From Melanopsichium pennsylvanicum (Eukaryota > Basidiomycota > Ustilaginomycetes > Ustilaginales): a DNA stretch of 64,000 nucleotides. Numbering within the stretch: position 1 is the first letter of the stretch; each line of letters begins with the position of its first letter. The stretch lies in assembly GCA_900208305.1 (NCBI GenBank), contig OAPG01000014.1:372001-436000 (forward strand), in the 5' to 3' direction. The translations under genes and the position numbers were made by a program. Shown here one piece after another: positions 19,801-29,500 of the stretch. Below the pieces are notes generated by a model. That model worked only from the letters and a program-made list of their open reading frames with translations, did no database searches and was not told the origin of the DNA.

Positions 19801-21685
19801 CTCAGTGGGTTCAGCAGAGGGAATGGTGGCGAGTAGTAATGCATTGACGGTACTGGGCGGTGGAAAGGAGAGTTCGGCCAGCGTTTTGTGTTGGACTGCC
19901 GAGGGTGGACACAAAGTGCTAGATTGGCCGCAAGGTGATCTTGTATGCCTCGGCGCGATTCCGACTGGGTCGATGCAGTCTGAATGTTGTTCTTGGACTG
20001 GTGCTGCTGATTATGCATACGTGGATCGATCAGGAACTCTTTTCATGGGTCAACTTCCTCCAGGTTTGGACTCGACATCATCTTGGTCAAGTAGAATCGT
20101 GCGTACAGGTCGAAGTTACACTCGTATCACCACGCACAATCCAACTCATTGTGTGGTGGCAGCCAGCATACTACCTCATCAATTTGTGTTGTTTGACGAA
20201 GATGGAGAAGCGATCGCATCTCATGGTTCGGAGGATGCAACCACGGTCAGTTATCGCGGAGCGCTTGAACTGTTTATTGGCCAAGATCGCTCAACACCTG
20301 TAGACGGATACGAATTCGAACAGAACGAAACAGTGACTTCATTGGAAGTTGTCACACTCGACGCACCCAGTACAACGTCTGGATGCAAGCAATTCATCGC
20401 GGCTGGTACTACTACATACCATGGTGAAGATCGAACTTGCAAAGGGAGTGTATACCTTTTCGAAATTATTTCGGTGGTTTCATCGGCAAAGGATGAGATT
20501 GGAAACGATTTTCGACTTAAGCTTATCACTCGTGATGATTCGCGTGCACCTGTTACGGCGATTTGCGAACTGAATGGGTTTTTGGTACATACGAGTGGTC
20601 AAAAACTTTACGTACGTGCATTGGAGAAGGAAGAATGGCTGATCAGTGTTGCATTTTTGGATTGTCCTTTTTTGATTACATCGATTAGGGTTGTTAAGAA
20701 CTTTTTGGTTTTGAGTGATGTTGAAAAGTCGATTTGGTTTTTGGCTTTTCAGGAGGAACCGTATCGGTTTGTTGATTTGGGCAAAGATTTGATGGATTGT
20801 CATGTTAGTTTGGGTGATTTTTTGGCTTATAATGATCGTGTTTCGATCGTATCCACTTCAGGTATTTCATTTTCGAGGATGAGTGCGTTTGGTACGACAG
20901 AAGGTGTGATTAGGTTGTATGAATATTCACCTAATAATCCTTCTTGTTTGGGAGGACATAGATTGATGTTAAAGACCGAGTATCAAACTTGTAGCGTTGC
21001 AGTTTCATGCGTTCGATCTCATGGTAAATGGCTTTCGGATTTTGAAATTAGAGGTAAGGAAGAAATGAGGAATAAGTTGATTTTTGCAAAGGCGAATGGG
21101 GGATTGGAAAGTTTGGCAGCTTTGGATGAAAATGTTTTAAAACGTCTTCATGTTTTACAAGGTCAATTGGTTAGAAGTGTTGAACATTTTGGTGCGTTGA
21201 ATCCGAGAGGTTTTAGAAACGTTCGAAATGAATTCGTTGCTAGAAGTCTGAATAAAGGTATATTGGATGGTAGACTTTTGGATACTTTCTTCCATCTGTC
21301 AAGACCAAAAATGTTGGAAGCAGTTCGAAGTTTGGCTGGAATGTTTGACGGTATGGATCAGATCAAAAATCAACATGATCAAAAGAGAAAGAGAAACAAA
21401 TCCATTCCCTCTCAAATTCAGCTCAAGGTTGCAAAGATGAAAACCGATAAAGATGATCAAGACGAAAGTGACAATCATGCCGCAACACAGGCAAAGCAAA
21501 CCGAACTGCAGGACCGCAACAACGACGACAACAACAACGATGACGATGACGATGACGATGACGATGTCGATGACGATGTCGACTTTACCAAACAGGAACA
21601 GTTGCGATTGCAGTCGGAAGCCAAGCGTGTTCAACTTGTTCTCAAGGATCTTTTGCGTTTACGTCTTGGATTTGAACAGGTTTAG
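16889..21685 (+). CDS. CFT1: CFT1/CPSF160, cleavage and polyadenylation factor subunit
   Basis: Single exon of 1598 residues from the first ATG (16889). The family is recognised from the N-terminal LVTARDDLLTIYDV segment, overall length, beta-propeller-like repeats, acidic insertions (for example DLDLDDDLYG and IDYGEDDDD) and the C-terminal CPSF_A region with FLVLSDVEKSIWFLAFQEE. CPSF160/Cft1 is the large scaffold of the polymerase module of the pre-mRNA 3'-end processing complex and helps read the AAUAAA signal. The C-terminus carries an extra disordered segment with Asn/Asp runs (about 21515-21580) before the last helix. Codon choice changes along the gene: the first 3.5 kb is rich in C/G-ending codons and the last 1.2 kb in T/A-ending ones. 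I see no frameshift at the change. It converges on the gene ending at 22143. Confidence 0.88.
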   Translation: MASGYHYQELAPGGCSLAVFLKLHYHSPIPSESQQLYLHRGQLQTQLVTARDDLLTIYDVYERPTSSLSAHTSTSSITNSSTSHKLVISRKHNLFGIVTGLQRIQTLSSDTDHRDRLLVSFADAKIALLEWNDATDDLETVSIHTYERAPQLLNGTPHLFQPNLSVDPLSRCAALLLPHDALAILPFYRDAAEFDLDKDFHLDNLAQDDAAAVAAAKDMESLPYSPSFVLTMPEVDAKIRNLKDFCFLPGFQKPTVAVLFQYSPTWTGLLAERKDTYSVFLFTLDLSASLDGMTLDNNNGTTRSLHPVVTTSSPLPLDCLYMIPCPQTLGGVLVVCMSSILHVDQSGRVVVTALNSWFKSVSSIEPESVLELQGLDDLQGSQIVFTSETEGLLTLVSGDLYRVVCQMDGRSVEGMRLERMNESFSASEELKAATGSPSSCLAIAPQNNHSSANGGSLAYLFNASTAGDSTLYNLVPVRKPLTSSQEEDASAKPEPTSTAHDMDLDLDDDLYGTSDALTTNNAKTNGSSKHETILTVRKVDTVRSHGGLHSVARRKLTEEESGSFKRHELVAACGSGNQAGIVYLDPRFVPQHRTVLVSEAGTETPSFSKVFTLNKESNGRIRMIGSRSNEDLSMAFTAPGEVSTVPSQKQGTWTDSVELSGATLCAGLLLGGDCVARITSNSVQVLSLDTTEVVHETKLESRIQHASLDASQYAVIHTWDSETLIFNFDASKREFETVDTSAILTGPIISANIFRDTFHNLSPALGSKFKEAVVESGADAAAAQSRAIFGSYSNDDEEQIDYGEDDDDQSMVAPTNGNHINGSNTTTAAVEAAPAYVFTLDLDSTARIFSLPNLELVWQNFSVAAQPQRLRYESQGHTELAPEQVATISTAVACHLGDMICLVSVTSDNFLTVYKANAFGHADEKLKTAGEGMQALTFNKLFVQLLAVPAARAFDSSANGFKTGAVQLEPFSVGSAEGMVASSNALTVLGGGKESSASVLCWTAEGGHKVLDWPQGDLVCLGAIPTGSMQSECCSWTGAADYAYVDRSGTLFMGQLPPGLDSTSSWSSRIVRTGRSYTRITTHNPTHCVVAASILPHQFVLFDEDGEAIASHGSEDATTVSYRGALELFIGQDRSTPVDGYEFEQNETVTSLEVVTLDAPSTTSGCKQFIAAGTTTYHGEDRTCKGSVYLFEIISVVSSAKDEIGNDFRLKLITRDDSRAPVTAICELNGFLVHTSGQKLYVRALEKEEWLISVAFLDCPFLITSIRVVKNFLVLSDVEKSIWFLAFQEEPYRFVDLGKDLMDCHVSLGDFLAYNDRVSIVSTSGISFSRMSAFGTTEGVIRLYEYSPNNPSCLGGHRLMLKTEYQTCSVAVSCVRSHGKWLSDFEIRGKEEMRNKLIFAKANGGLESLAALDENVLKRLHVLQGQLVRSVEHFGALNPRGFRNVRNEFVARSLNKGILDGRLLDTFFHLSRPKMLEAVRSLAGMFDGMDQIKNQHDQKRKRNKSIPSQIQLKVAKMKTDKDDQDESDNHAATQAKQTELQDRNNDDNNNDDDDDDDDDVDDDVDFTKQEQLRLQSEAKRVQLVLKDLLRLRLGFEQV

Positions 21686-22142
21686 CCCAAAAAATAACAA
21701 TAATAATAATAACCCATGTGATTGCGAAGACGCCAAGAGAACATGCGGAGTTTGTAGCAATCGAAATTGAAAACCATTTTCTTCTTTTTCTTTTTCTTCC
21801 TTTCGATCGTTTGTTGGTGTGTGTGTTTGGTGTCAAGTCTGTCGAGATTGGCCTTTAAGCCGCAGGTGAAGCTTTGATTGAAAAGTACGAAAACCGGCTT
21901 GGGGTTGTTGGTAAACGTAAAGTATCAAAGGGGACGATACACGCAAGGCTTCAGATTCTTGCAACAAGATTCCAAAGCATCCTACTTTCAGGTAGGTTGG
22001 TAAGGCGAGACAGCCCCCGCATGTTCTATACGTCCTTCTTTCCATTATCACAGTAATTTTTTATTATTATTATTTTACTGTAGCTGCTGAGTGTTGCACA
22101 GGCAGGCGTGTTTTGATGAGCTCGCAGCCATTGTTAGATTTT
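21686..22142. other. intergenic between two convergent genes
   Basis: The 3' flanks of CFT1 (+) and the LAMTOR1-like gene (-). AT-rich runs (AATAATAATAATAA near 21700 and TTATTATTATTATTTT near 22062) suggest terminator or polyadenylation surroundings for both strands. No gene is seen. Confidence 0.5.
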
Positions 22143-23021
22143 TCAAAGCGCACTCTCCAATCCGTCATCCAAATCCCAATCATGCATTAGCGGTTTGCAC
22201 CTTATGATTTCGGCCAAACTCTCGTAGGTTGTTTGCTCCACACTTTCACTTGACTCTGCTTGCTTATCCTTTGGAGACGGAAAAGGTTGAGGCTGCGGTT
22301 TAGATACGCCTGCACCGAATCGCTTGCCGGTTTTGGGTGCGCCCATTCTGCCCTTCTTGACCGCAGCCGAGTACGAGAAGACTGGTGCGTCTGCACTTGC
22401 GGTGATTGACGCTGGTGGTTGTGGTGTTGTTGCGGGTTCGGTCCAGATATCGACGAGTTTCGGTTGCGATGGGAATGGGGGGTCGTTAGTTCGAGATGTG
22501 GCTGAGACATTGAGCCGAAGTGTGTGGATTGGGGTGACATGCTTATCATGCGGCGAATCGGTGGTGTTGGTGGTGGACGAGCTGCTGCTGTTGGAGTTGA
22601 CTTGTTGTGCACCTGCCTCATTGATGTCGAGGTTGCTTGGTTTGTCGGTGATAAGCAAGAAAGCGGTACCTTGTTCGCCACTTGCTGACGCGCCTGTGCC
22701 TGCGCCTGGTGCCGCCGTGTCAAGCGCAATGAGCTTGCGTTTGAAAAGGTCGATGATGCTTTCGAGCATGTTGGCGTCGTAGGTTGGGTTGGGGAGGATT
22801 GAGTTGTGTCTGCGCTTTAGCCTTCTTGTGTCGGCACCTCTGGGTGTTGTTATTGGTGCTCCACCGTCAGCTATCGAATTTGGAGACGAATTAAGGGAGG
22901 AGCCAGAGGCAGGTCGAATGAGATGAGTGCGTTCATTGGCATCGGAGCTGCGTTGTACATGTGAACGTGAGTGGCGGTGAGAAAAGCAGCAGGGAAAGAT
23001 GGTGCTCAAGAGCTGCTCCAT
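22143..23021 (-). CDS. possible LAMTOR1/Meh1-like Ragulator anchor, otherwise uncharacterised
   Basis: Single exon of 292 residues with a good ATG at 23019-23021. The N-terminus has a Cys pair at residues 11-12, a basic/Ser stretch, then NERTHLI. A helix near residues 83-102 (ANMLESIIDLFKRKLIALD) follows a basic segment. Tandem N-terminal Cys, an E-R-x-x-L-(L/I) sorting-like motif and an amphipathic helix are the features of LAMTOR1/Ego1, which anchors the Ragulator/EGO complex to vacuole or lysosome membranes for TORC1 signalling. The myristoylated Gly2 of animal LAMTOR1 is missing here, so any lipid anchor would be by palmitoylation. The rest is low-complexity, with a C-terminal acidic WDLDDGLESAL. 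The family assignment is inference and could be wrong; the gene itself is well supported. Confidence 0.7.
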   Translation of the reverse strand: MEQLLSTIFPCCFSHRHSRSHVQRSSDANERTHLIRPASGSSLNSSPNSIADGGAPITTPRGADTRRLKRRHNSILPNPTYDANMLESIIDLFKRKLIALDTAAPGAGTGASASGEQGTAFLLITDKPSNLDINEAGAQQVNSNSSSSSTTNTTDSPHDKHVTPIHTLRLNVSATSRTNDPPFPSQPKLVDIWTEPATTPQPPASITASADAPVFSYSAAVKKGRMGAPKTGKRFGAGVSKPQPQPFPSPKDKQAESSESVEQTTYESLAEIIRCKPLMHDWDLDDGLESAL

Positions 23022-23754
23022 GGTGAAAATACAGGCCGTGCCTATGCGGTCAAGGATTTAAGTGTTTGACGAATGAAACCGTGTGACGTCTATAGCTGAG
23101 CAAGGATCGATGCAGGGACTGCAGATCAGGGTATGATCTGTATGCTTTCAATATGGCCGCGGAAAAAGTGCCAGTAAGATGCTGTGCGAGTAAGGTATAC
23201 AATGTCGAGTAAGAATGCGGCCATTGTGAATGGAAAGCGGAAAAGAAGGTTATGTTTCAATATGGATGAGCTTTGTCAAACTTTATTTAAAATCCAACAT
23301 TCGTGATTGCAAAGCTGCACGTACCACGCGAGTTGACGCGAGTTGGTCGGCCAGTCAGAGTTACTGCGCATTCTCACTCTCTGAATTCGTGATAACATAC
23401 ACAACCTAACGCTAAACAAATTTGCATTGCACTCAAGAAACCACAAAAGCACATGACAGCAGCCACTATGTATCTTATCACAAGACAAAACAATGTGTTT
23501 TAGGAGATGGCATTTTAGAGGTTATGTGTGCTTGTGTAAATCACAAGAAACAAAGCGAATTGCTCCTGCGATTTAATAATTTTTCACCCTTGCACCTTGA
23601 CCATGATCAGTCTTTCGGTGCGCAGAGTTATCAGGGAGTTTTGGTGCGAATGTGAGCGTGTGTTCGCTATGTTGACTATACAAGGTGGTTTTTTATTTCT
23701 TGCGAAAACGAGTCGGAAACTGGACGAAAGACAAAGAAACCCATCGCTGCTCAC
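23022..23754. promoter_or_regulatory. intergenic, promoter of the LAMTOR1-like gene and 3' flank of eS26
   Basis: Both neighbours are on the minus strand. No domain-bearing frame. The stretch near 23400-23600 is AT-richer and probably contains the eS26 3' end. Confidence 0.5.
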
Positions 23755-25090
23755 TTAAGCACGCGAAGCCTGGATCTGAGCGACGGCGGGGTTAATCTTC
23801 TTTCCGTCCTTGTTGTAACGAACACGAGGAGGTGGCAAACGGCTGCGACGACCCTCACGCGAACGAACACGAACAATGTGAGCGTGAATAGCGCACGAAA
23901 CACAGTAAACTACCTTGATGTACAACTTGGGCAAAGCGTACTCCTGGTAAACCGATGCCTCGGACAAATCACGAATAGCAGCTGCCTCAACAATGTTGCG
24001 AACAGTGAATCGCTTGATAGCCTTGTCCTTAGGCACAGCACGCGAGCAGTTGGAGCATCGCACAAAGCTTACGTGGCCTCGGCCGGACTTGTTGCGGCTA
24101 TAGAATCCAGAACGTGGAAAGAATAGAGAGAAAAAGAGAAAAAAAAAAAAGCATGCGAGTGAGTTGTATTGTTCGCCAAGCTTGGAGATCAGACAGCAAG
24201 CAACGCAGTGACAGTTATCCGCCCAAGAGTCTTATCGCATGAGAACAAGTCGAGCATAGTACTGAGAAAATTTGTCGATCGAAGGACAGTTCAAATGTTA
24301 GTGTAGAATGGATGAATGCAACTGAGCTGTTGTCGTGTCGATTGATTGCTATTGCAGATTGTATTAGATCTGATCTGAAGCATATGGCGCGGTTGTTGGG
24401 CGCTGAATAGCTTGGAGGAGGGCTCGAAGAGAATGTCTAGATGCAGTCAGACGTGGGGACGGAAAACCAGACAAAGCGGAACGGACGACCTTGTGACGTT
24501 CAGATCAAAGTTGAGCCCGCATCTAGACTTGAAGTTAGCCTCAAACTGTGCCAAGCGATGCAATTCTGTCCATTGGTGCAAGTTGGACGTTCTGTTGACC
24601 TCCTGCTTCGACTTGGTCATCGACTTTATTACCAACCAGTACGTATTGACATCCTCGCCTGTTCCGATGTCCGCGAAGACTGAACAAGAAGTCGGGCTGA
24701 TTGCTGAGTGATTTCATGAAAGGATGTGCAAGTGTACGATGGGCGCATGTATACATGTGGAATGCGACCCTAGTGGCATGGTTGTCGATCGGCAGTGTGT
24801 TCATGACGATGACCTGCAAAGTACAAGTCGATGAATGTCTTTGCTTTCTGTCGTTCTTCTGAGGATGTGAGCCGTTGTTCACATGAGCTTCTGAGGTCAT
24901 CTTCCAAAATTCTGCTTCGACCATTGTTGCTGTTGTCGATTTAGCTTGTTCTGTGTACTCTTTTGTTGGTCTGGCTATTGGCATGCGAATAGATTTGGGG
25001 CGATGACTGTCGTGTTGCTGCGTGCTTGTGTGAGATGCTGATGTATGTGATGCTGATAACTTACCCGCCGGATCGTCTCTTCTTAGTCAT
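23755..25090 (-). CDS. RPS26: ribosomal protein eS26 (RPS26), two exons, long intron
   Basis: Exon 1 is 25090-25065 (only 26 nt, encoding MTKKRRSGG) and exon 2 is 24097-23755. The 967-nt intron (24098-25064) has a GTAAGT donor and CTATAG acceptor; joining restores [10 protein letters not shown] across the junction and gives 122 residues, the usual eS26 length. Zinc-binding Cys pairs are at residues 23/26 and 74/77. The conserved [16 protein letters not shown] core is present. eS26 is a small-subunit protein at the mRNA exit site. A long first intron right after the start codon is common in fungal ribosomal protein genes and is often regulatory. This intron includes a 148-codon ATG frame on the same strand (24541-24984), probably by chance. 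I saw no convincing snoRNA boxes in it. Confidence 0.95.
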
Positions 25091-26538
25091 TTTGGATGGT
25101 CTTGATGGTGAGAAGCAAGAAAGTGTTCAATAGTGCGGGTCGCAATCTTGTCACAGACATCCAAGCAAGCTCTGCACTGACCTTTGCACTGTGGGCTGCC
25201 ATTGGTGAAATTCGACGCTAGTGTTCTGCGCTGACTCGCCTGTCCCCACTAGCATGCAGAGGCACCAACTTTGGCAAGTCTCTCGAAAAAGAGGTCGCGC
25301 TGTGGGCAGACGCAGCCCTTCTCGCGTGTTTGCGCCCTTCAAAATGAAGCAAGTTCATCCAAGACTCACAAAGTCGAAAATCGTGGACAGTGTGGATCTT
25401 TGCGGTCATCCTCGTGACGTGAATTCAAGATCGTGCTCGGCCGAGGTGATGGTATAGCACGTGATCAAAAAAGAGAATAATACATGTAGGAATTGCACGG
25501 TCTCACACATGCAAGTTTTTCTTGTTTCGGATCAATGTCAATTTCAGAGAAGTCTGACAGAAGAATTCCAGAGCTTGCACGTGATGAGCCCGCGCTTAAA
25601 TCAGGGTCCTCGCGTCTAAATTTCAAGGCAGCAGACGTGGAAGTGGTTGAGTGTGTGTGTGTGTGTGCGTACACCTTTGTGCGACTCTTTGGCTGTCTCA
25701 AAGGTGAGCTCTCAAAGGTGAGCTTGAAGATGCAGAGCGTAAGTGACAGTAAATTTATAGACAATGCACAAATATGCAGTCGGACACTCTGCAGTACAGA
25801 GTTAATTGCGACTCCTTTGTGCGCTCAGATCAAAATGTCTGTGTGTCACTTCGACATTCTTGCCTCGAACGTGATCATCATTTCTCCACCTTCACACACC
25901 GACACAACAGTACGCCGTTCTACCATCAAAAGCTTTCACCCCCATTTACCCTAAGAAGACAACTTTCCAACGGACTCGGATCATATAACTTAATCAATAG
26001 CGTACACAGACGATATACCAAGTGGATTCAGCATCTCTCTTACAATCAGCTTGGGAAGCTCTGCCGTCAAGTCAGGTTCAACCAATTCCCCTCTTCGCCT
26101 GCGTCTTTTTCGTCAGAGCACACAGTCATATAGATTCTCTTGATTGTTGGCCATCCAATTCCGCTCGCACCAGCTCACCTGCGAATCTCGGCCAGTCCTT
26201 GGTGTGACCACTTCCGCGCTTCATTTCCCAGCACGCGCACAACAACATATCAACATTTGGACAAAATCCGCGCATCACACCTGGAGAATCTGTCTCTACT
26301 TTTTACAAGCCGTCTACCTCAACAACACACTTGCATTGTCATCGACCACACCTCTTAAAGTAGTGTAGAGTAAGTAAGTGGACGCTTCTTACCAGCATCC
26401 TCGTCTCTGCTTACGAGTTGTCAGCATACAGCAGCCAGCTGACGCCCTCTAGCATCTTGCCTGTACTCGTCTTGGAGCTCTACTAGCTTCACCACCAACA
26501 CCAATTCGAAGCTATTCTCTACATCACGTCGCCCCAAC
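25091..26538. promoter_or_regulatory. divergent region between eS26 and the 2170-residue protein gene
   Basis: eS26 reads left and the large acidic-protein gene reads right. The right half (about 25870-26538) is pyrimidine-rich, as expected of a leader and core promoter. There is a short GT microsatellite near 25650. No gene is seen. Confidence 0.5.
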
Positions 26539-29500
26539 ATGCTCTCACCCATAAGGAGAACACCGTCGAGACGAACAATCACTCGCCAAAGCTACAACGA
26601 CGAAAACGTTTCTCCATTCAGAACCTCATCCGAAACCTCCATGTCTCTGCAGCCATCAGAGCCTCCATCCTCACCCCTCGTCTCCAACAGCTTTCTCTAC
26701 AACCTTCCAGATCCGACTCTCAACCTGCCACGCCCCTCGCACCCTGCCAGACTCGACATTTTCTCGAGCCCTTCCAAGAGTTCGGCTATCGCCTCGCTCA
26801 ACAAGCCTCTCTCACACGATCAGACACAACACCTTGAGTCGCAAAAAGCTGGTGCTGCCCGTGTCCATCTTCAGCCTCCTTCCTCGGTCCCTCCCAGCCC
26901 TTCGAAAGCGCACAGTCCAGGCAGCACAAGTCGCACGCAAGCCAATCTCGACGCTGTTGGTGGTCTTCCAACTCCACCTAGCTCTTCCGAGGCCTTGACC
27001 ACCACCCCTCGTGCTTCCAAGCACGCTCTCGCCCCTCTCCCAGGCGAGCCGCTTTCGCCCTCGCCTTCTCGCATCCGCGGTGCTGTCCTCTCCCCCGCTC
27101 GTGCCTCTCCTTCCAAAGCCTCACGCTCAAACAGCACCCCTCGCAGCACCCGCGCCTCTACCAGACGCCTCCTCCCATCCGGCGGCGCCAACTCGGACAG
27201 CGACTCGGACAATGACATCTTGCGTTCACGCACACCCATACGCACTCAATTACTCCGCGAGATCGCCGAAGAAGATTCTGATGAGGACGAAGAACAGCAA
27301 GAAGAGGAAATTCAACTCATTTCGTTCAAACGCGGTGGGCCAGATGCAACCTTCATCCGCGAGATCAAACAAAACGGATGGGATCAACCTCGTCCACCAA
27401 GCCCGATCAAGTTTACCTTTCTCGAACCTGTCGTTCCAAACCCTCGACAATCTGCTGTTGGTGCACGCGCGCGCTCTCGTTCCAAGACACCTCAGACTCG
27501 CGCCTCGCCCGCACCCAGCCATGCTTCCTCGTCGAAAGCTTCCAACGCCAGCCGTGCTAAAGCTCCTCGCTCTCGTCGCGCTTCTTCCACCACCGCTGCT
27601 GCTATTGGTGGTGATGACGAGACCCGAGATTTGTCCGATGAATCTATAAAGTCTGCTGGCACAATTTTGACCAATCTCAGCAGCAAGAGTTCACATACAA
27701 GGAGCAAAGGGAGGGTGTCGGTGTCAAGATCATCTGCTCCACCACCCGTGGCTGTGGCTGACCTCACAAGGGATCATCCCAGCTTGCCTGACTCGCCGGG
27801 CGATGATCCGCTGCTGATGACAGGACCTGACACATACATCGTCTACCACGATCAGACTCCAAGTGCCAGGAATAGATCCACGTCTAGGATGTCCAACATG
27901 GCGAACGTGAGCTTGTCCCACTCAACGCCTCTTCCCGCACCAAGTGTGGCAGCTGCTTTGGGTAAAAGGAGAGATAGTGGTGGATCGGATGTGTCATCTG
28001 CGAGCAGAGGATCGCTATATACTCGCATGACCGGACGATCCGTTAACGACGCTTCAGTTGCTACCGTCGCGAATGAAGAGCAGGAGGAGCAACAAGAGGA
28101 CGAAAGCGCAAATACCGTGCATGCAGATCAGGTTGAGGCTGACGATGACCAAGATGAAGCACCCATATTTATGGCTTTCGACGGCCGAGGTTTCGCGTCA
28201 GACTCGGATGAGGGCGAGCCCGAGGACCAAGTGCCTGTCTCTGTCGAAGCTCGCGTCTCCTTGCGAATTGCAGAGCAAGAAGCTGAAGAGGCTGCGATCT
28301 CGGCGCAAATGGCAGATGACTTAAGCTTGGACGACGTTTCTCGCAGCTTTGCCGACCATTCTGCAGAGCAAGAGGATTCCGATGTCATTATGGAAGCTTC
28401 TGATAGCCTAGACAGCAGTGCAAAGGACATTGATGCCGTGAGCCACAGCCTCGATACCTGCCAACACGACGAAAGCGATGACATCGGTGCTAACGACCAG
28501 AGCTTGGCAGTAAGCGCGCAGGATCAGGCATTCGATAGCAGCGCACACGAACACGGTGAGGAGGACGTCGCTGAAGAGCAGACTGCTGAAGCCAGCCTCG
28601 TGGCCCAGAGCAAGGACGCCAGCACTCGCAAGCAAAGCGAGGACTTTGACGCCAAGGACCAGTCCCTCGATGCCAACGCCGCCGATCATACTACCGACCT
28701 CAGCGAGCAAGAACAAAACGGGGAGCTCAGTATCGGCGAGCACGTCGTTGACGCCAGTGTCGTAGATCAGAGCATCAGCGCCCGCGAGAACGATGAGAGT
28801 GAAGACGTTAGCATGGCCGAGTCCGCTGCTGAGTCCGCTGAGGATGAAGAGAGTCAGGACGCTGACGCAATGAAGCAGAACATTGTTGTTGGACCTGACG
28901 AATCTTTTGTGGATGCAAACCTTAGCAACCAGTCGGCAGAAATCAGCGTCGGCGACCAAAGCGTAGATGTCTGCGAAAGTATCGAGAGCGACATCGCAGC
29001 AGACGCTGACGAAGACGCCCTAGACATCTCCTCGATTTTGGAGAATGTGGGAGCCGCCAACCAATCCCACCAATTTATGGACGAATCATTCACTGAGTCT
29101 TCCCTAGGAGCCCTTGAAGGGGACGAAGGGGAGACATCTGCCGTTGCTGATGTTGTTATGTCGTCGTATGCGGCACAAGAGGTGGGAGATAGCTCTTTCG
29201 TTAGCTCTCCCGCCGGACAAGCGGATGAATCGCATCATGTCGTCGATTCACAAACTTCAGCCGATCAGGGGATTGCAATTGCGGAAAGATCATTTCAGAG
29301 CTCTGAACTTGATGACATAAGCGGAGAGGCTGAGCACTCTCAAGCAAACGACGTCGCTCAGACAGCTGATGAATTCCAAGCTGCCGATGAATCTCACCAC
29401 TCTGACGGCGCTGAAACCTTCGAGCACTCGCTGTCTGTCGCGGACCAAGAGGCGGAAGCATCCATCATTGAATCCTCGACATCTATTTTAAATGAATCGC

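Noticed and set aside
24441..24711. Plus-strand frames inside the eS26 intron
   Set aside because: Short, overlapping in several frames on both strands, with no domain; intron sequence is the simpler explanation.
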